NCBI GenBank assembly: GCA_029202485.1
Contig: CP119313.1
Coordinates: 5,084,001 to 5,148,000 of the forward strand
Direction of reading: 5' to 3'
Length of the DNA: 64,000 nucleotides
From: Candidatus Pedobacter colombiensis
GTDB taxonomy: Bacteria; Bacteroidota; Bacteroidia; Sphingobacteriales; Sphingobacteriaceae
The notes beneath the pieces were generated by a model, which was not told the origin of the DNA, ran no database searches, and saw only the letters and a list, made by a program, of their open reading frames with translations. Shown piece by piece: positions 18,214 to 26,576 of the stretch (positions are counted from its first letter, which is position 1; every line of letters begins with the position of its first letter). Made by a program: the position numbers and the translations under genes.

Positions 18214-18774
18214 TTAAAATGAATAAACTTTAGTTGGAGTAATGCAAAAATCTAGGCATATGTCATGTTCATTCACATCACTGATCTGCTCAACCGGATC
18301 AAAAAAGCACAAACCGACTTTTTTTGTCACTATATTTTGTAAAAACCGATCATAAAAGCCCTTACCATAGCCTACACGATAACCCCGTAAATCAAAAGCT
18401 AACATTGGAATAAGTACCATATCCACAACTCCAGTGTGCAATTCCCCTTGCGCAGGCTCAAGAATATTGTATAAGTTCTTAATCAATCCCTCCTTGCCCT
18501 TGTATACATAATTAACCATCAAGGCTGTATCAAAGTCAGCCTTAGGCACAATTATTTTTATAGCTGGATGATGCAGGCTTAACCAATCAATAAAAAGGAA
18601 AGTATCCGGTTCCTTTTTCTCGGTAATCGGCAAAAACAGATGAATGGTACTTACAGCAGATAGGTCAAGCGAAGAGAATTGCACTAGTAATCGTTCACTA
18701 TAATCTTCAATTTGGGCCTCAGAAAGCCATTTTCGCTGTACTGCGGCGACTTTTCTTATCTCTGCTTTTGTCAT
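18214..18774 (-). CDS. 5-formyltetrahydrofolate cyclo-ligase
   Basis: The protein is 186 residues from the ATG at 18774 (MTKAEIRK); an upstream ATG at 18795 adds seven residues but the shorter start fits the family. It shows KAEIRKVAAVQRKWLSEAQI, IVPKADFD, VDMVLIPMLAFDLRGYRVGY and GKGFYDRFL with the ATP/folate loop GYGKGFYDR. The enzyme converts 5-formyl-THF to 5,10-methenyl-THF with ATP, returning folate to the active pool. It stands alone among accessory-looking sequence. The gene name varies by organism (ygfA/fau/MTHFS), so none is given. Confidence 0.92.
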   Translation of the reverse strand: MTKAEIRKVAAVQRKWLSEAQIEDYSERLLVQFSSLDLSAVSTIHLFLPITEKKEPDTFLFIDWLSLHHPAIKIIVPKADFDTALMVNYVYKGKEGLIKNLYNILEPAQGELHTGVVDMVLIPMLAFDLRGYRVGYGKGFYDRFLQNIVTKKVGLCFFDPVEQISDVNEHDICLDFCITPTKVYSF

Positions 18775-19027
18775 TAAAACAAACTTACATAACAATTACA
18801 AGTCCTGCAACATACTCCAAATCCTGAATCTAGCATTTTTATGGTTCAAGCTTTACACCCAAAGAAAAATTAATATTGTGCTGAAGAGGCCTAAGAAATT
18901 TTTGCCCTTCTTCTGGGCAAAATCTCACTGATTATTTGGGTGGATTTTGATACTCGACTCCCCGAGTAACGCACCCTTTTTTATGCATTCTTCCTTTTAA
19001 ATAAATAATCTGTAAGAATGTATGTAT
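18775..19027. other. Intergenic stretch with two small hairpins
   Basis: Together with the broken ORF beyond it, this forms a gene-poor 750-base stretch. Two inverted repeats are visible: TTTTGCCC / GGGCAAAA (18900-18907 with 18915-18922) and TACTCG / CGAGTA around 18955, the latter followed by CCCTTTTTTA. No plus-strand gene exists for them to terminate, so their role is unclear. Confidence 0.35.
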
Positions 19028-19369
19028 TTAAAAAGGCACGAAATATACTTTTAACATGATCAGCACCCAGGGAACAAGTGTAAACAGAAATGCCCACAAA
19101 AGTTTTTTATTGACATTTTGCTTTCCGCGCGTAATAATCAATAAAGCAATGATGAGACTTCCTACATACAATAAGGAACTGGAAATATTCAAAAATAGTT
19201 AGTACTGCAGCGCCATATCAGCCAGCTCCCGGCTGTTGTAGATAGCACCATAAAAAATTCCCTGAAAAAATACTTTGAAGCCGACAAAGGGCATACATGT
19301 CAAAAAAACAAGATGGATTGCATCGAATATTCCAATTACAATTAAGAGCACTTTTGCTAAATTTTTCAT
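19028..19369 (-). pseudogene. Small membrane protein interrupted by an in-frame TAA
   Basis: From ATG 19369 the frame reads MKNLAKVLLIVIGIFDAIHL, VFLTCMPFVGFKVFFQGIFY and GAIYNSRELADMALQY, then TAA at 19199-19201. It stays open afterwards for 56 codons (LFLNISSSLLYVGSLIIALL, IITRGKQNVNKKLLWAFLFT, LVPWVLIMLKVYFVPF). The whole looks like one 113-residue protein with three or four membrane segments, broken by a single nonsense codon. No family is recognised. Two separate tiny genes are less likely because no ATG follows the stop. Confidence 0.5.
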
Positions 19370-19527
19370 ATTAATCAGGACAGTCTTTAGATAATGTATT
19401 TAGTGGTTTTCTGCTTCACAGGACGTCCTTCGATCTGCTTTGAAAGTCCGTCCATAAACCATCCGCAGCGGCAAATGGGATACCAAAAGCCCACTGCATG
19501 AATTGCCCGTCCCAGCTTTTGAGATCA

Positions 19528-20190
19528 TCAATTTCCAATTTTTGTAAGTTGCAACTTTCCCGTTTTTTTGGACGCTAAGATTACATTTGTCGAACTTATT
19601 GTTACCTCATAAATCTCAGTTTTAGAATCTATATAGGTTTTTAAAGCTGGCATCAATTTAACCAAAAGAGTTGATTTTTTAGCCAGTAGATTGGCAACCG
19701 GAATAGAAACCGTATAATAACCTATAAAATCTACCACAACATGGCCAGTGTGAAGTCCTTCATATAATCTTAAATCTGAAAGACCACTTTTATCTGTTAA
19801 GAAGAAGAACAAAGGCTTTTGATTGTTATCCTTGAAACCAACATTTGCCTGCATTGCCGCCCCGGTTTTATCTTCGATCTTCACGGAAAGCAAACCAGTT
19901 GCTGAAGGTTGTGAATAAGAATTGAGTTGATAATAAGAACTATCTCCGTTTATGGTCGCTAAGTATTTGAGGGTTAACCTATGGTTTTCCAAGGTATAAG
20001 TTCCCGTTCCTATGGTTTTTATTCCCATATCACCTGTTGATATGGAATCAGTAAACTTTCCATTTTCAAATGTCAATTTCCTACTTCCTTGAAAAGCGTT
20101 ATCTACGACAGCGTATTTTCCGTTCAGATTTTGAGCGTTACAATAGCTGAAGCTAGCTAGCAGTAGCGCCAAAATTTTTAATACTTTCAT
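19528..20190 (-). CDS. Secreted hypothetical protein
   Basis: A 220-residue protein with a signal peptide (MKVLKILALLLASFSYCNAQ). Residues 25-75 look like a lipocalin-type 'how much has accumulated' domain (LNGKYAVVD, KLTFENGKF, GTGTYTLENHRLTLKY), as in many Bacteroidota secreted proteins. Residues 95-180 resemble a carboxypeptidase-regulatory-like fold. No enzyme motif is visible. It starts 1 base after the stop of a 41-codon ORF whose end carries the ribosome-binding sequence, so the two are probably coupled. Confidence 0.6.
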   Translation of the reverse strand: MKVLKILALLLASFSYCNAQNLNGKYAVVDNAFQGSRKLTFENGKFTDSISTGDMGIKTIGTGTYTLENHRLTLKYLATINGDSSYYQLNSYSQPSATGLLSVKIEDKTGAAMQANVGFKDNNQKPLFFFLTDKSGLSDLRLYEGLHTGHVVVDFIGYYTVSIPVANLLAKKSTLLVKLMPALKTYIDSKTEIYEVTISSTNVILASKKTGKLQLTKIGN

Positions 20191-20191
20191 A

Positions 20192-20317
20192 CTAACATCC
20201 TCCGCTTTTACCTTTTTTTAGCATGCTATAGCCATTTCGATCTATTCCTTGCTGCAAAAGAACAATCCAGAAGATAAGGATTGATGAGATTTTTAGAGCG
20301 TCAATTTTTGAGATCAT
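20192..20317 (-). CDS. 41-residue peptide ORF ending in SGGC
   Basis: The ORF encodes MISKIDALKISSILIFWIVL followed by LQQGIDRNGYSMLKKGKSGGC. It has a hydrophobic core (ISSILIFWIVLL) and a basic Gly/Cys tail. A promoter-like TACCTTGG lies 18 bases upstream of the ATG, and the GGAGG encoding the Gly-Gly pair sits at Shine-Dalgarno distance from the next gene. That layout suggests a real leader or small membrane peptide. No family is recognised; chance cannot be excluded. Confidence 0.4.
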   Translation of the reverse strand: MISKIDALKISSILIFWIVLLQQGIDRNGYSMLKKGKSGGC

Positions 20318-20335
20318 ATTAATTTGGTTAGTATG

Positions 20336-20343
20336 CCAAGGTA
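20336..20343 (-). promoter_or_regulatory. Candidate promoter (-7 element) of the peptide/secreted-protein pair
   Basis: On the minus strand TACCTTGG resembles the Bacteroidota -7 element TAnnTTTG. A TTTG lies 22 bases upstream, near the expected -33 spacing. It would place the transcript start about 12 bases before the ATG at 20317. Confidence 0.4.
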
Positions 20344-20400
20344 GTGAGTTTCAAATAAAAAAATACAAAATTGTACTTTTTATAAATCTTTTTTGTTGTA

Positions 20401-20550
20401 TTAATTGGCAAGGTCTTTAACATGTCTTTCCAGTACCCCAAACCTTTTAAGCGTTCCTTCCGCATACTAACCTTTTCCCACCATTGTTTTCATTTTATAT
20501 GCGATTCCAGCCTCAGAAGCATAATATGATTTTTCAAAAGCAAAAAATCC
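20401..20550 (-). pseudogene. Possible tyrosine-recombinase remnant
   Basis: A minus-strand frame reads FFAFEKSYYASEAGIAYKMK, TMVGKG, stop, then YAEGTLKRFGVLERHVKDLA N and a stop. The GK.YAEGTLKRF segment resembles the SAM-like N-terminal domain of Bacteroidota integrases (GKEYSxGTLERYKT). There is an internal stop and no catalytic domain, so at most a fossil. It overlaps the efp terminator. Confidence 0.3.
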
Positions 20551-20553
20551 CCA

Positions 20554-20588
20554 TAAAAAAGATGGCTTCGGGAACCACTCCGAAGCCA
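20554..20588 (-). terminator. Intrinsic terminator of efp
   Basis: Read on the minus strand, a perfect 9-bp stem (TGGCTTCGG / CCGAAGCCA, 20563-20571 with 20580-20588) with an 8-base loop is followed by TCTTTTTT. It lies 38 bases after the efp stop. Confidence 0.85.
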
Positions 20589-20625
20589 CAATCAACCTAA
20601 ACCTAAAACTAAACTATGAAAATTC

Positions 20626-21186
20626 TTATTTTACTCTTTCAACATAGTCACCAGTACGTGTATCAATCTTAACTTTATCGCCCTGATTGATAAACATTGG
20701 GACTTTTATCTCTACTCCTGTCTCTACCGTTGCATATTTCAATGCATTTGTAGAAGTATCGCCTTTAACCGCAGGCTCAGAGTAGGTTATTTCTAATTCC
20801 ACATGAGAAGGTGTTTGTGCCATAATCGGCTCGTCACTTTCAAATGCGATGATTACATTCATTCCTTCTTTCAAAAACCGGATACTTTTACCGAATAATA
20901 ATTTCGGTATGTTAAACTGTTCGAAAGTATTATTATCCATTACCACTAGTGCATCACCATCTTCATACAAAAACTGGTAATCACTGGTTTCAACACGGCA
21001 AATCTCCACCTCTTCATCAACACGGAACCTATATTCAACCAATTTACCGGTTTTAACATTCCGCATTCTAGCCTGATAAAAGGCACGTAAATTTCCGGGT
21101 GTACGATGTAGAAACTCTTCTACTTGTACCAACTCTCCGTTAAAACGAAGTATGTTCCCACTTTTTACTTCTGATGCTTTTGCCAT
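20626..21186 (-). CDS. efp: Elongation factor P
   Basis: At 186 residues this is full-length EF-P: KOW-like domain I, then OB domains II and III. The end (VPMFINQGDKVKIDTRTGDY) is the EF-P signature region. EF-P binds ribosomes stalled on polyproline and restores peptide bond formation. The domain I loop tip reads HRTPGNLRAF: Asn32 stands where E. coli carries the modified Lys34 (PGKGQ), so the usual lysine beta-lysylation cannot occur at that position. I recall this loop from other Sphingobacteriaceae. Its own promoter and terminator make it a single-gene unit. Confidence 0.95.
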   Translation of the reverse strand: MAKASEVKSGNILRFNGELVQVEEFLHRTPGNLRAFYQARMRNVKTGKLVEYRFRVDEEVEICRVETSDYQFLYEDGDALVVMDNNTFEQFNIPKLLFGKSIRFLKEGMNVIIAFESDEPIMAQTPSHVELEITYSEPAVKGDTSTNALKYATVETGVEIKVPMFINQGDKVKIDTRTGDYVERVK

Positions 21187-21230
21187 TTTCTTTGAAATTG
21201 TGCCTAAACTTTCGGCTTTTTTTCGTGCCG

Positions 21231-21238
21231 CAAAGGTA
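21231..21238 (-). promoter_or_regulatory. Candidate efp promoter (-7 element)
   Basis: On the minus strand TACCTTTG is a perfect match to TAnnTTTG, with ATTG 20 bases upstream in place of the -33 TTTG. It predicts a leader of about 40 bases before the efp ATG. Confidence 0.6.
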
Positions 21239-21342
21239 AAGACTATTTATTAATCCTGCAATAGTAATTTAAAAATATTTTTTTTAAGACATTTTAAGCC
21301 CTAAACAGCCCCGTTTGGCCTGTTTTCAAATATATATTTTAG

Positions 21343-21957
21343 TTATTTATAATCCGTCAACTCAACAAAATGGTTACAAAAGGAATACTCAGACTCCTGA
21401 TTTGACCCTATAATCAGAGTTCGGTTTACCGAAAATCGTTCAATCAGGTGCAGATACCAGGCCATTCCTTGCTTATCCAGATTGGAGGTCGGCTCATCCA
21501 GTATAAGGATTGGAGTGTTTGCACAGCAAGCCAAGGCAAGCTTAGTACGCTGCTTCATTCCCGAAGAGAAGTATTTTAAGGCTTTATCCTGAGATTTCGC
21601 AAGCCCAAGCAGGTGTAACACCGACTCCGCATTCATACCCTCGTAGAAGGCTTTAAACTTGAAATGAAAGCTGATGGTTTCCTGAAGTGTAAATTCTTCA
21701 ATTAAATCCAGATAAGGCGCAGCAAAACTAATGGACTTATAAACTTCCTCTACAGGGATATCAACCTCTGATTTGTAGCTTATTGTCCCTTCAGACGGAG
21801 ATAAATTCCCCAGCAAGACGCTTAACAAAGTAGATTTACCAGAACCGTTAGGCCCTAAGACCGCGTATTTTTCTCCAGAAAGAAACGAATAGTCTATATT
21901 CCTGAAAATCCACTCCTGGTTAAACCTTCTTCCAACGTTAGCTAAGCCGATTGTCAT
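21343..21957 (-). CDS. ABC transporter ATP-binding protein
   Basis: A 204-residue stand-alone ABC ATPase. It shows the Walker A motif LGPNGSGKSTLL (about 34-45), a diverged signature FSSGMKQRTKLALA (usually LSGGQ), Walker B ILILDEPTSNLD and the switch region. Short length and the SSGM signature resemble CcmA/NatA-type exporters. It starts 9 bases after lpxA on the same strand, so it is the last gene of the lipid A operon. No permease gene is adjacent. A role in envelope export is a guess from context. Confidence 0.85.
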   Translation of the reverse strand: MTIGLANVGRRFNQEWIFRNIDYSFLSGEKYAVLGPNGSGKSTLLSVLLGNLSPSEGTISYKSEVDIPVEEVYKSISFAAPYLDLIEEFTLQETISFHFKFKAFYEGMNAESVLHLLGLAKSQDKALKYFSSGMKQRTKLALACCANTPILILDEPTSNLDKQGMAWYLHLIERFSVNRTLIIGSNQESEYSFCNHFVELTDYK

Positions 21958-21966
21958 CCCAGATCC

Positions 21967-22752
21967 TTAGCTACCAGAACCAAAGCCCTTCATTACACCA
22001 CGGTTAGAGTTTCTGATAAAATCTACAATCTCATCACGGATCTCCGTAGGCTTAAATTCGGCCTCTATCATATCCAGAGCCTTGGTTACGTTGTTGTGCT
22101 TCACAAACAAAACCCTGTAAATTTCCTGTATCTCGTTGATCTTTTCAGACGAAAAACCTCTTCTTCTTAAACCAACAGAATTAATCCCGGCGTAAGACAA
22201 AGGCTCTCTGGCTGCCTTAACATACGGTGGTACATCCTTTCTAACCAATGAACCACCCGTAACAAATGCGTGTGATCCCACCTTTACAAACTGATGGATG
22301 GCCACCAATCCGGCCAGAACAACATAATTACCTATTGTAATGTGCCCTGCAAGCGTCGTGCTATTCGAAAATATGCAGTAATCACCAACTTCGCAATCAT
22401 GCGCGATATGAGAATAAGCCTGAATCAGGCAGTTGCTGCCAATAACCGTCTTCCATTTGTCCTTTGTGCCCCGATTAATAGTCACACACTCTCTAATCGT
22501 GGTATTATCGCCAATCTCGGCCGTGGTCACCTCTCCTGCAAATTTTAAATCCTGTGGCACACCGGAAATTACTGACCCGGGAAATACCCTGCAGTTCTTT
22601 CCAATACGGGCTCCATCCATGATCACCACGTTAGAGCCAATCCAGGTTCCTTCACCGATCTCAACATCTTTATGAATTACAGCAAAGGGCTCAATAACCA
22701 CATTATCGGCTATTTTTGCCTGAGGATGTATATATGCTAAAGGTTGTATCAT
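21967..22752 (-). CDS. lpxA: UDP-N-acetylglucosamine acyltransferase
   Basis: The 261-residue protein is a left-handed beta-helix built from hexapeptide repeats (IHPQAKIADNVVIEPFAVIH onward), with the catalytic His region AYSHIAHDCEVGDY and a C-terminal helical domain (LRRRGFSSEKINEIQEIYRV). It adds the first 3-hydroxyacyl chain to UDP-GlcNAc in lipid A synthesis in the cytoplasm. It overlaps the lpxC/fabZ stop by 4 bases (ATGA), so the two are translationally coupled. Confidence 0.96.
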   Translation of the reverse strand: MIQPLAYIHPQAKIADNVVIEPFAVIHKDVEIGEGTWIGSNVVIMDGARIGKNCRVFPGSVISGVPQDLKFAGEVTTAEIGDNTTIRECVTINRGTKDKWKTVIGSNCLIQAYSHIAHDCEVGDYCIFSNSTTLAGHITIGNYVVLAGLVAIHQFVKVGSHAFVTGGSLVRKDVPPYVKAAREPLSYAGINSVGLRRRGFSSEKINEIQEIYRVLFVKHNNVTKALDMIEAEFKPTEIRDEIVDFIRNSNRGVMKGFGSGS

Positions 22753-24158
22753 GTAGTTTCGTTTTCTTTTACTTTTACGATTTGAGCCATCATTTCTGCT
22801 TCAACCACAACTTTTCCACCTACCATTCCAACACCTTTCATTTGCGCGATGCCTCTTCTAATTGGCTCCATCAAATCGCATCTGAAAACAATCGTATCGC
22901 CAGGTAAAACCTGAGCCCTAAACCGCACATTATCGATCTTAAGGAATAAGGTGAGGTAATTTCTTGGATCAGGTACTGTACTCAACACCAGGATGCCCCC
23001 TGTTTGAGCCATCGCCTCAATCTGAATCACACCCGGAAAAACAGGCGCTCCAGGAAAATGACCTTTAAAAAACTCCTCATTCATGGTCACATTTTTCAGA
23101 CCAACAACATGAGTTTTACTCAGTTCTAATACCTTATCAATAAACAAAAATGGCTGACGATGAGGCAATATGTCCATAATCTGAACAATATCGTATAGCG
23201 GTTTTACATTGGTATCATAAACATGATGCACCTTTTTGTTTTTCTCTTTTTTGATAGCCGCTTTAATTTTTTTGGCAAAAGCGATGTTAGCCGCGTGACC
23301 AGGTCTTGCAGCCATAATATGCCCTTTCAAATGAACACCAACCAAAGCAAGGTCACCAATCATATCCAGCAATTTATGTCTTGCCGGCTCGTTTTGATAC
23401 CTCAGCTCCATATTATTTAAAATACCCTGGGGCGCAACCTCAATTTCTGTACGTTTAAATATTTTAGCCAGATGATCCAACTCATCTTTGGTCACCTCTT
23501 TATCAACTATGACAATGGCATTATTTAAATCACCCCCTTTAATCAGGTTGTTTTGCAACTGATATTCAAGCTCATGCAAAAAGCAGAAAGTCCTGCACGA
23601 AGCAATTTCTTTTTTAAATTCAGCAATGCTGGATATTCCAGCATGTTGACTACCCAATACCGGTGAATTGTAATCAATCATGCAAGTAAACCTATAGTCA
23701 TCCAAAGGCATTGCAACGATCTCAACCTTTCTATCGGGCTCTGTATAAGTAATATTATGTGGAATTTGAAAATACTCTCTATCCTGGTTCTGCACTTGGA
23801 TTCCTGCACGCTCTAAAGCGTCTAAAAACTCAATAGCACTCCCGTCCATAATTGGTGTTTCCGGGCCATCAAGCTTTATCAGCACATTATCCAAATCCAT
23901 CCCCACCAAAGAGGCCATAACATGTTCTACCGTACTTACACTCGCTCCATTCTGAGTAATGGTTGTTCCTCTTGCTGTATCGGTAACATTATCACAATCT
24001 GCATCAACGATCGGACTTCCAGGAAGGTCTATTCTTTGAAATTTAAACCCGTGATTTTCCGGTGCCGGACAAAATGTAAGTGTAACATTCGCTCCGGTAT
24101 GTAAGCCTACACCACTTACCGAAACCTCGTTTTTTATGGTCTTTTGTTTAACGTTCAT
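22749..24158 (-). CDS. lpxC/fabZ: Bifunctional LpxC deacetylase / FabZ dehydratase
   Basis: A 469-residue fusion. Residues 1 to about 310 are LpxC: TIKNEVSVSGVGLHTGANVT, the zinc His of VEHVMASLVGMDLDN, and the zinc His/Asp of RHKLLDMIGDLALVG with HIMAARPGHAAN. Residues about 325-469 are FabZ: DILPHRQPFLFIDKVLEL with the catalytic His and HFPGAPVFPGVIQIEAMAQT with the catalytic Glu. LpxC commits UDP-acyl-GlcNAc to lipid A; FabZ dehydrates 3-hydroxyacyl-ACP for fatty acid synthesis, so one chain links the two competing pathways. The fusion is typical of Bacteroidota. It overlaps lpxD by 11 bases and lpxA by 4. Confidence 0.97.
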   Translation of the reverse strand: MNVKQKTIKNEVSVSGVGLHTGANVTLTFCPAPENHGFKFQRIDLPGSPIVDADCDNVTDTARGTTITQNGASVSTVEHVMASLVGMDLDNVLIKLDGPETPIMDGSAIEFLDALERAGIQVQNQDREYFQIPHNITYTEPDRKVEIVAMPLDDYRFTCMIDYNSPVLGSQHAGISSIAEFKKEIASCRTFCFLHELEYQLQNNLIKGGDLNNAIVIVDKEVTKDELDHLAKIFKRTEIEVAPQGILNNMELRYQNEPARHKLLDMIGDLALVGVHLKGHIMAARPGHAANIAFAKKIKAAIKKEKNKKVHHVYDTNVKPLYDIVQIMDILPHRQPFLFIDKVLELSKTHVVGLKNVTMNEEFFKGHFPGAPVFPGVIQIEAMAQTGGILVLSTVPDPRNYLTLFLKIDNVRFRAQVLPGDTIVFRCDLMEPIRRGIAQMKGVGMVGGKVVVEAEMMAQIVKVKENETT

Positions 24159-25233
24159 TATTATTTGATATTGTACTGTTTTGTTCGATGATCAAGTTAA
24201 GCTCCCTGATTTTTGCTTCCAGGTCTGCTATTCTTTTTTCAACGCTTGGCAACTGCTTAAAAATTACAGAAGCCCGCATCCAATCTCTTAATGGCTGAGC
24301 AGGAGTGCCATGCCACTGTTTATTTTCTTCAGTTATATTAAAATTTATTCCGGTCTGGGCACCAACCTGCGTTCCTTTGGCTAATGAAAGATGTCCCGCA
24401 ATACCAACCTGGCCGCCAATAACAGACTTCCCGCCCAATTTTGAACTACCCGAAATACCGGTTTGCGCTGCAACAACACTGTGCTCACCTACATCAACAT
24501 TGTGTGCAATCTGGATCAGATTGTCGAGCTTAACGCCCTTTCTAATGAAAGTAGAACCCATAGTCGCCCTATCGATGGCCGTATTGGCACCAATCTCTAC
24601 ATCATCCTCAATCACCACATTGCCAATCTGCGCAATTTTAGCGTACGTTCCATCTGTCTGAGGGGCAAATCCAAATCCATCACTACCAATTACACTGTTG
24701 GAGTGGATCGTGATATTATTCCCCAAAACCGATCGATTGTAGATCTTTACTCCTGGAAAAATGCTGCAGTTTTTCCCTAAAACACTATCGGCTCCAATAA
24801 ATACCTGAGCCGAAATTTTACTGCCATCACCAATCTCCACATTTTCAGACACATAGGAAAACGCACCTATAAATACATTTTTCCCAATTTTTGCTGAAGG
24901 ATGGATAAAAGAAGGCTGTTCAATCCCGGTTTGTGTATTACTCTGGTTAACTACCTCATTGTACTTGTCAAGTAAAACAGAAAAAGCACTGTAAGGATCA
25001 GCAACCCGAATTAAGGTGCTGCTTACCTTTTGTGAAGGCACAAAGTCTTTTCCAACAATTACTACTGAAGCATTTGTCTGGTATAAATAGTTCTCGTACT
25101 TAGGGTTAGATAAAAAGCATAAAGAACCAGTCTTACCATTTTCTATTTTAGAAAGCTCGCTAACCTTAGCGTTATCGTCGCCTTCAATGGTCCCATCTAT
25201 AAACTCACTTATCTGCTTGGCAGTAAATTGCAT
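24148..25233 (-). CDS. lpxD: UDP-3-O-acylglucosamine N-acyltransferase
   Basis: At 361 residues this is full-length LpxD. It has an N-terminal uridine-binding domain (QISEFIDGTIEGD...GSLCFLSNPKYENYLY), a hexapeptide beta-helix with catalytic-region LIQIAHNVDVGEHSVVAAQT, SDGFGFAPQ and a C-terminal coiled helix (VEKRIADLEAKIRELNLIIE). It adds the second 3-hydroxyacyl chain. It is first in the lpxD-lpxC/fabZ-lpxA-ABC operon. The promoter element ends 4 bases before the ATG, which suggests a leaderless message. Confidence 0.96.
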   Translation of the reverse strand: MQFTAKQISEFIDGTIEGDDNAKVSELSKIENGKTGSLCFLSNPKYENYLYQTNASVVIVGKDFVPSQKVSSTLIRVADPYSAFSVLLDKYNEVVNQSNTQTGIEQPSFIHPSAKIGKNVFIGAFSYVSENVEIGDGSKISAQVFIGADSVLGKNCSIFPGVKIYNRSVLGNNITIHSNSVIGSDGFGFAPQTDGTYAKIAQIGNVVIEDDVEIGANTAIDRATMGSTFIRKGVKLDNLIQIAHNVDVGEHSVVAAQTGISGSSKLGGKSVIGGQVGIAGHLSLAKGTQVGAQTGINFNITEENKQWHGTPAQPLRDWMRASVIFKQLPSVEKRIADLEAKIRELNLIIEQNSTISNNNER

Positions 25234-25237
25234 TTTG

Positions 25238-25245
25238 CAAAGTTA
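25238..25245 (-). promoter_or_regulatory. Candidate promoter of the lpx operon
   Basis: On the minus strand TAACTTTG matches TAnnTTTG, and a TTTG (25265-25268) lies 19 bases upstream. The expected transcript start falls at or next to the lpxD ATG. Confidence 0.6.
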
Positions 25246-25352
25246 TATGTTAAATTGATATGAACAAATAAACCTCCGTAGGTTATTGATCAGTGTTCTT
25301 AATCAACAGCCTAAAAAACGGGATTAATTGTTTATTATTTTGTTAAATAATG

Positions 25353-26576
25353 CTAAATAATTCGGGGATAGCAGAGTATATGTTTCTTTACAGTCTTATC
25401 TAAAGATTCTAAGTTAGATAAATCCGATGCTTTTGCAATATCGATAATTGTATTGTTTTTCAACAGAATATTAATATTGCCACTACCGGCATTATAAGCT
25501 CTGTTTCTAATCATATCCGTAAATACAAAATAACATACGTCCGTTTCATTTAGATTTAAAAAAGCCGCTGTTCTTTCCCTCAAATCTTTTACCCTATTTT
25601 CATCAGGAACCTCATTACTGATTTCCACCTTATATAAGTTCCTTTGCGTCAGCATGCGACAAAGCTCCGATAAAATCCTGTCAGGATGATCTACCCATAC
25701 CTTCACCGAGGCAAAAATATCCTGATCATCTAACTTCGAAAACTGCAACAGGTGCTCCTCCGAAGAAAAGAATTCCGGCTCAGTAATCTCATTTTTTAAA
25801 AAGTGCTGCAATGCGGGTGTTGCAAATAACGTTTCGCCATTTCCGGCCAGGTACTTTGCCCTTTCTAAAAGCTTCACCAGCAGCATCTCCCCGGCAATCA
25901 CCGTTTTGTGTAAGTACACTTGCCAGTACATCAACCTCCTGGCAATCAAAAACTTTTCTATCGAATAAATCCCCTTCTCCTCAATCACCAGTTGATTATC
26001 CAGCACATTAAACATCTTAATGATCCTGTCGAAACTAATGACCCCCTCGCTTACGCCAGTAAAAAAGCTATCCCGGTTCAGGTAATCCATTCGGTCAAGA
26101 TCCAGCTGACTGGAAACCAGTTGCGGAAGAAAAGCTTTGGCATAATCACCCTTAAAAATATTAATCGCCAAAGTTAACCGGCCTCCAAATTCCTCATTCA
26201 ACTTTTCCATCATCATCATGGAAATATCTTCATGTTTAATCTCGTTAACCAGGGTATGCTCCAGCGCGTGAGAAAAAGGCCCGTGACCAATATCATGTAG
26301 CAAAATGGCAATTGTGGCAGCCTCTTCTTCAGCAGCAGTAATTTCATGCCCCTTCCCTCTAAGCACCTCAATCGCCAAACTCATCAAGTGCATAGCACCT
26401 AAAGCGTGATGAAACCTGGTGTGCAAAGCGCCGGGATAGACAAGATGAGTCATTCCCAATTGCTTAATATACCTGAGCCTTTGAAAATATGGATGAGAGA
26501 TCAGATCAAATATGATTTCAGAAGGGATATTTATGAAGCCATATACCGGATCATTTATGATTTTCTTTTTGTTCAA
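25353..26576 (-). CDS. HD domain phosphohydrolase (dNTPase-like)
   Basis: A 407-residue HD-superfamily protein. Metal motifs are RFHHALGAMHLM, ILLHDIGHGPFSHALEHTLV (the HD pair) and QLDLDRMDYLNRDSFFTGV with the later Asp. This layout is that of dGTPase/SAMHD1-like triphosphohydrolases, which hydrolyse dNTPs; the substrate is not proven. The start is a TTG at 26574-26576; the resulting N-terminus (MNKKKIINDPVYGFINIP) is the one conserved in the family, so I keep it. It is transcribed away from porX with about 100 bases between. Confidence 0.88.
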   Translation of the reverse strand: MNKKKIINDPVYGFINIPSEIIFDLISHPYFQRLRYIKQLGMTHLVYPGALHTRFHHALGAMHLMSLAIEVLRGKGHEITAAEEEAATIAILLHDIGHGPFSHALEHTLVNEIKHEDISMMMMEKLNEEFGGRLTLAINIFKGDYAKAFLPQLVSSQLDLDRMDYLNRDSFFTGVSEGVISFDRIIKMFNVLDNQLVIEEKGIYSIEKFLIARRLMYWQVYLHKTVIAGEMLLVKLLERAKYLAGNGETLFATPALQHFLKNEITEPEFFSSEEHLLQFSKLDDQDIFASVKVWVDHPDRILSELCRMLTQRNLYKVEISNEVPDENRVKDLRERTAAFLNLNETDVCYFVFTDMIRNRAYNAGSGNINILLKNNTIIDIAKASDLSNLESLDKTVKKHILCYPRII

